Of a stretch of 14,288 nucleotides of DNA, positions 1 through 5,233 are shown piece after piece. The translations under genes were made by a program, and so were the position numbers. Position 1 is the stretch's first letter. The number at the start of each line of letters is the position of its first letter. Below the pieces are notes generated by a model, which was not told where the DNA came from, searched no databases, and worked only from the letters and a program-made list of their open reading frames with translations. Source of the DNA: an uncultured Hyphomicrobiales bacterium. GTDB lineage: Bacteria > Pseudomonadota > Alphaproteobacteria > Rhizobiales > CAJQND01. The stretch is from contig CAJQND010000039.1 in NCBI GenBank assembly GCA_905479595.1, positions 1 through 14,288 on the forward strand. The letters are read 5' to 3'.

Positions 1-88
1 CCGAAACCCCATGCCCATTGGTATGGAACCTTACGGGAGCCAACGTGTCCGGAGTTCGTAGAACGCGGGCCCTGGTTTAAAACGCCAT

Positions 89-148
89 ACGCGGGTCGAT
101 CAGAACCGCTAAAAAAAATAGTCAGATGCGGTTTCGATTGACCCGCGT
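89..148. repeat. Imperfect 21-bp inverted repeat with A-rich loop
   Basis: Arms at 89-109 and 128-148 are complementary at 18 of 21 positions and enclose an 18-nt loop containing a run of eight A. The outer nine positions pair perfectly (ACGCGGGTC with GACCCGCGT). It could form a stem-loop or cruciform just outside the hairpin array that begins near 150. There is no T-run after either arm, so it is not a textbook terminator. Its relation to the array is unknown. Confidence 0.6.
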
Positions 149-152
149 TTCC

Positions 153-188
153 ATTATTTCGCTCACGGCAGTCTCCCTGCCGGGAGAC
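153..188 (-). repeat. Partial third copy of the hairpin/tail module, inverted
   Basis: Read on the minus strand, this stretch has a perfect 7-bp hairpin (GTCTCCC, loop GGCA, GGGAGAC; plus-strand arms 171-177 and 182-188). It is followed by the tail TGCCGTGAGCGAAATAAT, nearly identical to the tails at 425-441 and 603-619 on the plus strand. The tail sequence is conserved, but the stem sequence differs completely from the two plus-strand copies while pairing is kept. Only the 3' end of the unit is recognisable, because the left inverted repeat begins directly beside it at 192. Confidence 0.65.
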
Positions 189-191
189 GCC

Positions 192-250
192 TGCATTTTT
201 AGAGCGATCAACTTATCCGTGCTCGCTTCGCTCCGCTCGGGTTGATCTTG
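192..250. repeat. Left arm of ~60-bp inverted repeat
   Basis: This 59-nt arm matches the reverse complement of 659-719 with one substitution and two single-base gaps. Each arm is itself foldable: GATCAAC at 206-212 pairs with GTTGATC at 241-247 around a GC-rich centre. The pair encloses 408 nt of hairpin-rich sequence, so the layout resembles a non-autonomous mobile element. I could not identify a target-site duplication outside the arms. Confidence 0.75.
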
Positions 251-254
251 TGCG

Positions 255-441
255 CGGGCGAAAGCCCGGGCCGCAGTCGCGACCTTGTCGCGGAACGTGG
301 TTCCGCTCCTTCTTTCTGCTTGAGGGATTGTGCGTGGAAAAAGATGGAGCGCAGCGACTAGGGCCGACTGGCCCTCGGCGCTAATGCGCCGCCCCCGCGG
401 AGACGTTCACGCGCAGCGGGAACTGTCGTGAGCGATATAAA
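255..441 (+). repeat. Hairpin-array unit A (structured repeat)
   Basis: This is the first of two tandem imperfect units. Visible helices in order: CGGGC/GCCCG with a GAAA loop (255-268); CGCGAC/GTCGCG (278-292); CGGAAC/GTTCCG (291-305, sharing two bases with the previous helix); a stem closing GCTCC 305-309 with GGAGC 346-350, extended inward past one mismatch by TCTTT/AAAGA; AGGGCC-GACT-GGCCCT (360-375); CGGCGC-TAAT-GCGCCG (376-391); and a hairpin at 405-423 with one A-G mismatch. It ends in TGTCGTGAGCGATATAA. Compared with unit B, several base pairs change on both sides, which supports a conserved fold. The role is unknown: structured RNA, mobile-element RNA or recombination substrate are all possible. 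Confidence 0.6.
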
Positions 442-619
442 CAACAGTCGCGGCCTAGTCGCGATGCTGTGCATCACTCCTTCATGTTCCATGCGCGATC
501 TCGCGTGCGGAAAGAAGGAGTGGAAACTTGTTTCCGCGACTGGAGCTGACTGGCTCCCGGCCGGTCAGGCCGCCCTCGCGGAGGCGTTGGCGAAAGCCAA
601 CTGCCGTGAGCGATATAAA
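442..619 (+). repeat. Hairpin-array unit B (structured repeat)
   Basis: Second tandem unit with the same order as unit A. Helices: TCGCG/CGCGA (448-464); GATGC-TGT-GCATC (463-475); a perfect 8-bp closing stem ACTCCTTC 476-483 with GAAGGAGT 514-521 around an inner CGCGA-TC-TCGCG hairpin; GGAAAC/GTTTCC (522-535); GGAGCT-GACT-GGCTCC (542-557, one G-T pair); CGGCC/GGCCG (558-572); GTTGGC-GAAA-GCCAAC (586-601). The tail is TGCCGTGAGCGATATAAA. The open frame crossing it (428-703) looks like chance. Its relation to unit A is seen directly; any transcript is inference. Confidence 0.6.
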
Positions 620-658
620 AACACAAAGGAGCGACGAGCGAGATCGTGCCGGATGGTT

Positions 659-719
659 CAAGATCAACCCGAGCGGAGGCGAAGCCGAGCACGGATAAGT
701 TGATCGCGCTAAAAATGCA
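659..719. repeat. Right arm of ~60-bp inverted repeat
   Basis: This 61-nt arm mirrors 192-250. It carries GATCAAC at 662-668 and GTTGATC at 699-705, which can pair around a small GGC-GAA-GCC hairpin. It ends 18 nt past the stop codon of the minus-strand gene at 738-1097, so the element sits directly downstream of that gene. Confidence 0.75.
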
Positions 720-737
720 AAGCGCTTAGTTTACAAC

Positions 738-1097
738 CTAACGGCTTGCGCGGCGCAAACTGACATTACCGGTTTGATTATTGTAGCGGATTGTTGCCTT
801 TTGGCGGTTCCAGATGATCCGCGCCCAGGACTTTTTAATACGCACTTTGAAAACCACCGAGGACCCTTGCGGAGACAATGCATGATCGCCAAGTGGGGTT
901 CTGACAATAAACCGATTGCCTTTGCGGACGATCTTGACGCGGAAAGATTGGGTTTCACCAGCCAGTTTTCCGGTCGCCATATAGGCGTCGCCATGGCGCA
1001 CCCAGGTGGCGTAGGTCATCCGAGCGTTTGCGGACGACGCGTACGAAACAATTGTAAGCGCCATCAATGCACATAAAACTGTAATTTTCTTCATCAT
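738..1097 (-). CDS. Small secreted hypothetical protein
   Basis: This encodes a 119-residue protein I do not recognise. The N-terminus is a clear Sec signal peptide: MMKK, a hydrophobic core (about residues 5-18), then Ser-Ser-Ala-Asn-Ala as a likely cleavage site near residue 25. The mature part of about 94 residues is basic and rich in Arg, Lys, Ser and beta-forming residues, with no cysteine. That suggests a small periplasmic or surface protein. Two ATGs stand in tandem at the start and I see no strong ribosome binding site. It lies downstream of, and on the same strand as, the Pal-like lipoprotein and L,D-transpeptidase genes, but the 153-bp AT-rich gap suggests its own promoter. Confidence 0.6.
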   Translation of the reverse strand: MMKKITVLCALMALTIVSYASSANARMTYATWVRHGDAYMATGKLAGETQSFRVKIVRKGNRFIVRTPLGDHALSPQGSSVVFKVRIKKSWARIIWNRQKATIRYNNQTGNVSLRRASR

Positions 1098-1250
1098 CGC
1101 ATTTCATCCAGTCAGTAAACTGTTCTGTATTGTTGCGAAATGTAACTTATATTACCTGAATAGGAGATGAACTGGAAGTTATTCTTTCTTCAGGTTTCGA
1201 TCCTTCAAGTAATCCATTGAAATTAAATGAAGAAATCCGGGTTGTAATTA

Positions 1251-1772
1251 TTACGATGCTGGTGCGTTTTGCGGATTGGTTACCACCCGGCGGTTCTGAG
1301 ACTTGCATGCAAGTTCGGCGCAATCACGCACTTTACGCTGCGTGCCATAGCCCTTTGCATAAACCCGGGTGGCGGAAACACCGCGCGAAATCAGGTAATT
1401 CCGCACCGCATCAGCGCGTTTTTGCGACAGGGCAACGTTCTGGCTTTCCGAACCGGGGTCATCGGCAAAGCCCTGAATTTTCACCTGCACTTGCGGGTAT
1501 TGAGACAACCAAGCGACCTGTTTATCCAGGGTTTCGTTGGCGGTGCTGTCCAAAGAGGCGGAGCTCTTCTTGAAGAACGTGCGCCGGCCCACATTGACCT
1601 GGAAGTCTTCCTCACTACCCGGGGTCACGTTCAAACCGCCGCCGACGGGCGCATTTGTCCCATCAGCGGAAATTGTTTCCGGTGTCGCAACACTTTTGTT
1701 ACTCGCACACCCCGATGTTAACGCTGCAAACGCTAAACATGCTGCAGCAATAACTGCTTTTGAACCTGGCAT
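1251..1772 (-). CDS. Pal-like OmpA-domain lipoprotein
   Basis: A 173-residue outer-membrane lipoprotein. It has a lipoprotein signal peptide with lipobox LTSGC (lipidated Cys22), a short low-complexity linker (about 23-60), then an OmpA/Pal peptidoglycan-binding domain (about 62-168). The diaminopimelate-binding signature is visible around FADDPG (102-107), Asn112, Ser116 and Arg119. The C-terminal DCAELACKSQNRRV (150-163), with its two cysteines, resembles alphaproteobacterial Pal proteins. It is not in a tol-pal cluster here, so it may be a Pal paralogue anchoring the outer membrane to the wall. It lies 37 bp downstream of the L,D-transpeptidase gene on the same strand, a plausible two-gene envelope operon. 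The ribosome binding site is weak. Confidence 0.85.
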   Translation of the reverse strand: MPGSKAVIAAACLAFAALTSGCASNKSVATPETISADGTNAPVGGGLNVTPGSEEDFQVNVGRRTFFKKSSASLDSTANETLDKQVAWLSQYPQVQVKIQGFADDPGSESQNVALSQKRADAVRNYLISRGVSATRVYAKGYGTQRKVRDCAELACKSQNRRVVTNPQNAPAS

Positions 1773-1809
1773 TTGGTTTTCTTATGCTCCCCAGCTTTTA
1801 CAGTTTCGC

Positions 1810-2448
1810 CTATCCGGCGTTAGAGGCGATGTGTTTCAACACCAATACGCGCGTGCCGATAGGGCAGCGCTGGTAAAGGTCGATCACATCTTCGGGGAAC
1901 ATGCGAATGCACCCACTCGATACATTGCCACCAATACTCCACGGCTCGGTGGTGCCGTGTAACCGGTAGCCCAGATCTCTTTTGCCGTCATAGAGATAAA
2001 GCGCGCGCGGACCAAGCGGGTTCGAAGGTCCGCCTTCAACCGCCAGCGGCAATTCTGGCTGGCGCAGGCGCATTTCGGGTGGCGGCACCCAACGCGGCCA
2101 GCGGGCCTTGCGCAAAATCTCGGCACGGCCAAACCATTGAAATCCCTCACGGCCAACGCCAACCCCATAGCGCAGAGCTGTCTTGTTGGCAAAGATCACA
2201 TAAAGGAAATGGTTCTTCGTATCGATCACCACGGTGCCCTGCGGCTCCGGGCTATAATACTGAACAAACTGGCGTTTCCAGCGCGGCTTGATCTTGTCAA
2301 AATTTGTACGCCGGTATCTGAAGCCGTGGTCATCTGAAGCGCCATTGAAATATGCCGATGAATCGCTGGCGGCAAATCCAGGCGCGTTCCATCCAAGCGT
2401 GGCGGCAGCTGCTGTGCCGATAGTGAATTGTCTGCGGGTAATAGACAT
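1810..2448 (-). CDS. L,D-transpeptidase (YkuD family), Tat-exported
   Basis: This is a cell-wall enzyme of the YkuD/ErfK family. Such enzymes form 3-3 peptidoglycan cross-links or attach proteins to the wall. I chose the ATG at 2448 (212 residues): it follows an AAGGA ribosome binding site at 9-nt spacing and begins with MSITRRQFTIG, a twin-arginine signal, ending near GFAA (24-27). An in-frame ATG at 2511 would add 21 residues before the signal and has no good ribosome binding site. The catalytic region is clear: HGT (His164) and SSGCIRM (Cys180) in the expected HGT...S-x-G-C-I-R-M layout. The mature domain spans about 70-205. Tat export of an L,D-transpeptidase is uncommon but occurs in alphaproteobacteria. 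Confidence 0.88.
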   Translation of the reverse strand: MSITRRQFTIGTAAAATLGWNAPGFAASDSSAYFNGASDDHGFRYRRTNFDKIKPRWKRQFVQYYSPEPQGTVVIDTKNHFLYVIFANKTALRYGVGVGREGFQWFGRAEILRKARWPRWVPPPEMRLRQPELPLAVEGGPSNPLGPRALYLYDGKRDLGYRLHGTTEPWSIGGNVSSGCIRMFPEDVIDLYQRCPIGTRVLVLKHIASNAG

Positions 2449-2544
2449 TCCGGTCGATCCTTCTTCTTGACGGGCGAACACATCTCGCCCAAGCCCCATG
2501 TTACTCGACATGGAGGCGTGGTTTTGAGTATTACAAGCTATTTA

Positions 2545-2569
2545 AGATATACATAATCTAAGTATATCT
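2545..2569. promoter_or_regulatory. Palindrome AGATATAC-N9-GTATATCT, possible operator
   Basis: Two perfect 8-bp arms (2545-2552 and 2562-2569) lie in an AT-rich spacer about 100 bp upstream of the L,D-transpeptidase start and downstream of the permease stop. Size and symmetry fit a dimeric repressor or activator site. It is AT-rich with no T-tract after it, so a terminator is less likely. The regulator is unknown. Confidence 0.35.
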
Positions 2570-2648
2570 GGTCAATCTTGTGTTTTACTCAATATAACGT
2601 CAAGAAAATGGCGATAAAATTGAATTAGGGAGATTTTTATATTTAATT

Positions 2649-4424
2649 TTACAATGGCCACACAATCAAAATCATCGGAATGGATACTGCAACCACCAGA
2701 ATTTCCAGTGGTAAGCCCATGCGCCAGTAGTCGCCGAAGCGATACCCACCCGGGCCCATAATGATCGTATTGTTCTTATGGCCAATCGGGGTCAGAAAAG
2801 CACAAGACGCCGCAACAGCAACCGCCATCAGGAATGGATCTGGATTAACATCCAGCTTGCCGGCCACATCAACTGCAATGGGAGCTGCAATCAGGGCCGT
2901 CGCAACATTGTTGAGAACATCAGACAAGGTCATCGTAATAATCATCAGCACGGTCAGCACCACCACCGGAGAGTAGCCGGTTGTCCAGGAAACAATCTGT
3001 TGGGCAATCAGGGCGGTTCCCCCGGAGGCTTCAAGCGCTGTCCCAATGGGAATAAGTGAGCCAAGAAGGACAATAACGGGCCATTCAATGGTTTCATAGA
3101 CCTGACGCAAGGGAACGATGCGCAACAATACATAAAGCGCAACACATGCCGCCAAAGCCACCGGAAGATAAAGAACGCCGGTACTGGCAAGTGTGATCGC
3201 AAGAGCAAACAATCCAACCGCCAGCCATGCCTTCTGGCGCTGGGTGACATTTAGTCCACGTTCGGCTAGGGGCAGGCATCCGAGCCAACTCACCGTATCA
3301 AAAACCGATTCCGCAGGCCCAAGCAGGAGTAAAATATCGCCTGGTTTGATTTGGAGTTTGCGCACCCTGTCGCGAAACCGCTTTCCTTCACGCGAAACCC
3401 CAAGCAGGGTTACGCCCTGGCGATAGAGCAACCGCAAATCAATCGCCGAGCGCCCGGCAATCCGCGCGGTGTCAGGAACTACCACTTCAACAAGTGAAAG
3501 CGAGCCGGCGAATGTGCCGGAATGTTTGTCAGAACCCGCATATTCGAGACCAGCGGCTCCGACAAAAGCTTCTATCGAATCCGGTCCTGCTTCAAGCACC
3601 AGGATATCACCTTTACGGATTTCTTCAGCGCGGGCGTATCCCGGCAGCCTTTTGCCCCGGCGCACGAGGCCAAGTACCCAGACATCATTCTCCTCCGCCA
3701 TTGGGTATAGGTCGCGCACTTTGGTGCCAATGGCGGCGGATTTTTCCGGCACAACTGCTTCAGCAATATAGCCTTCGAGATTTTCAAGTTCTTTAGACGT
3801 GTCGTGTTTGGACCGTTCAGCCGGGATTAACCGCCAACCAATTGTGGCGACATAGATGATGCCGACCACTGCGACGACAATTCCAACCGGCGCGAAATCA
3901 AACATTGAAAATGCCTCGCCAAGAGCCTTTTCGCGAAACTGGCCAATAACAATATTGGGTGGCGTGCCGATAAGCGTGATCATGCCCCCAAGGATGGATG
4001 CGAATGACAGGGGCATCAAAGTGAGTGCTGGCGAGCGTTTGGCTTTGGTTGCAGCTTGCAAATCCACCGGCATAAGCAAAGCTAACGCAGCGACGTTGTT
4101 CATCAGTGCGGAAAGAGTTGCCGCTATACCAGACATGACGGCGATGTGGCCTGCCAAGGGTCTTGCTGCGTCAATCATATGACGGGTGACAATCTCAATT
4201 GCGCCAGAGGCAAACAACCCTCGCGATACAATCAGCACCAGGGCAATAATCACGGTTGCTGGATGACCAAAGCCACTAAAAGCGGAATCGGTATCGACCA
4301 CGCCTGCTATCAGCGCAATCACCAGCGCTGAGAATGCCACGAGGTCATAACGAAAGCGGCCCCAAATCAGCATGGCGAAGACGCCGCCGAGTAAGGAAAA
4401 CAAGATAATTTGGTCTGTCGTCAT
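2649..4424 (-). CDS. SLC13/DASS-type permease with two TrkA-C domains
   Basis: A 591-residue inner-membrane transporter. The first membrane half (about 5-200) carries MNNVAALAL (108-116) and LIGTPPNIVIG (151-161). A cytosolic insert (about 205-385) contains two TrkA-C/RCK-C type domains: one around VRDLYPMAEENDVWVLG to KGDILVLEAG, the second around SAIDLRLLYRQGVTLLGV to PGDILLLLGP. The second membrane half carries DVLNNVATALIA (502-513) and TPIGHKNN (545-552). The paired N-N-x-A motifs are typical of divalent anion:Na+ symporters. TrkA-C-containing members include proteins linked to sulfate or other anion uptake, but the substrate cannot be read from sequence. Length is normal for the family. 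No clear ribosome binding site precedes the start, and no partner gene flags a substrate. Confidence 0.88.
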   Translation of the reverse strand: MTTDQIILFSLLGGVFAMLIWGRFRYDLVAFSALVIALIAGVVDTDSAFSGFGHPATVIIALVLIVSRGLFASGAIEIVTRHMIDAARPLAGHIAVMSGIAATLSALMNNVAALALLMPVDLQAATKAKRSPALTLMPLSFASILGGMITLIGTPPNIVIGQFREKALGEAFSMFDFAPVGIVVAVVGIIYVATIGWRLIPAERSKHDTSKELENLEGYIAEAVVPEKSAAIGTKVRDLYPMAEENDVWVLGLVRRGKRLPGYARAEEIRKGDILVLEAGPDSIEAFVGAAGLEYAGSDKHSGTFAGSLSLVEVVVPDTARIAGRSAIDLRLLYRQGVTLLGVSREGKRFRDRVRKLQIKPGDILLLLGPAESVFDTVSWLGCLPLAERGLNVTQRQKAWLAVGLFALAITLASTGVLYLPVALAACVALYVLLRIVPLRQVYETIEWPVIVLLGSLIPIGTALEASGGTALIAQQIVSWTTGYSPVVVLTVLMIITMTLSDVLNNVATALIAAPIAVDVAGKLDVNPDPFLMAVAVAASCAFLTPIGHKNNTIIMGPGGYRFGDYWRMGLPLEILVVAVSIPMILIVWPL

Positions 4425-4616
4425 TGGAATTTTCTATTCGCCGGGAAATGATTTGACTACGATAATCGCTTCGATTGTAAAATGTAACCAACTTCGGTGT
4501 TGTGGCGAAAATTGAAATACTTCCATCTGCAGGTTCGTCCCGGCATTTCAGAAACTTTTGACGGTGACATAGGACAGCTTGTTTCAGGCTATGGTTATGA
4601 TGGTAGTCTATTGCAG

Positions 4617-5228
4617 CTAAAGCACTGTCTTGATTGCTTTGGCCATTTGGTCAGGTGTTACTTCGTGGCGGAAAACTGCGCGAATTTTCCAATCTCCATC
4701 CATCAGGTATGTGAACGATGAATGGTCGACCGGATAATTCTCCGGGTCCTGATCTTTCCGAATAGCATAGTAAACGCGAAAACTTTTGGTCAGTTCGTCG
4801 ATTTGGGATTTGCTGCCAGTCAACCCTTCCATGCGGTCATGGAACAAGTTCGTGTATTCCTTCAACTGGTCGGGCGTATCACGTTCAGGGTCAACGGAAA
4901 TAAAAACCGGAACGACTTTGTCAGCATCTGGCCCCAATTTTTCAATTGCACTAGAGATCGTCTGAAGACCAGTCGGACAGACATCCGGGCAGAAGCTATA
5001 CCCAAAGTAAACCAAAGCGAATTTGCTGGAATAGTTTTGTTCAGTTGCCGGTTTTCCATTTTCATCAACGAGAGAAAAGCCACCTCCCATGTCTGAAGCA
5101 GTAACAACGAGCCCGTCACCAGACATTGTAACCGACTGAGTTGCCCGGCCAAAGATTATCCAACCGGTAACGGCCGCTGTTAACATCAGGGCAATGATCG
5201 CAAGAGAAAGAAAGATGCGGTTGGCCAT
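4617..5228 (-). CDS. Sco1/SenC/PrrC-family copper protein
   Basis: A 203-residue thioredoxin-fold protein for copper delivery and thiol handling in assembly of the CuA site of cytochrome c oxidase. An N-terminal membrane anchor (about 5-26) places the domain in the periplasm. The copper ligands are visible: FCPDVCP (Cys80, Cys84) and the distal His169 in VDHSS. SVDPERDTPD (111-120) is also typical of Sco proteins. It starts 5 nt after the secA stop codon with no Shine-Dalgarno of its own, so translational coupling to secA is likely. No oxidase subunit gene is nearby. Confidence 0.9.
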   Translation of the reverse strand: MANRIFLSLAIIALMLTAAVTGWIIFGRATQSVTMSGDGLVVTASDMGGGFSLVDENGKPATEQNYSSKFALVYFGYSFCPDVCPTGLQTISSAIEKLGPDADKVVPVFISVDPERDTPDQLKEYTNLFHDRMEGLTGSKSQIDELTKSFRVYYAIRKDQDPENYPVDHSSFTYLMDGDWKIRAVFRHEVTPDQMAKAIKTVL

Positions 5229-5233
5229 GGAGG

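Noticed and set aside
1..141. Open frame from the left edge ending at TGA 139-141, possible C-terminus of an unseen gene
   Set aside because: Only 46 codons, no recognised motif, and other frames (including one on the minus strand) are open over the same span. It also runs through the 89-148 inverted repeat. The edge prevents a decision.
428..703. 91-codon GTG-initiated open frame through structured unit B and the right inverted repeat
   Set aside because: It begins inside the repeated TGAGCGATATAAA tail and its sequence follows hairpin arms. The corresponding unit A does not keep a matching frame. No ribosome binding site or protein resemblance.
150..720. CRISPR array
   Set aside because: The region has hairpins and repeats, but no regularly spaced identical short repeats with unique spacers and no cas genes.
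1154..1195. ACCTGAA / TTCAGGT inverted repeat (7-bp arms, 28 nt apart) downstream of the Pal-like gene
   Set aside because: The arms are short and the spacing is long, with no T-tract; too weak to call a terminator.
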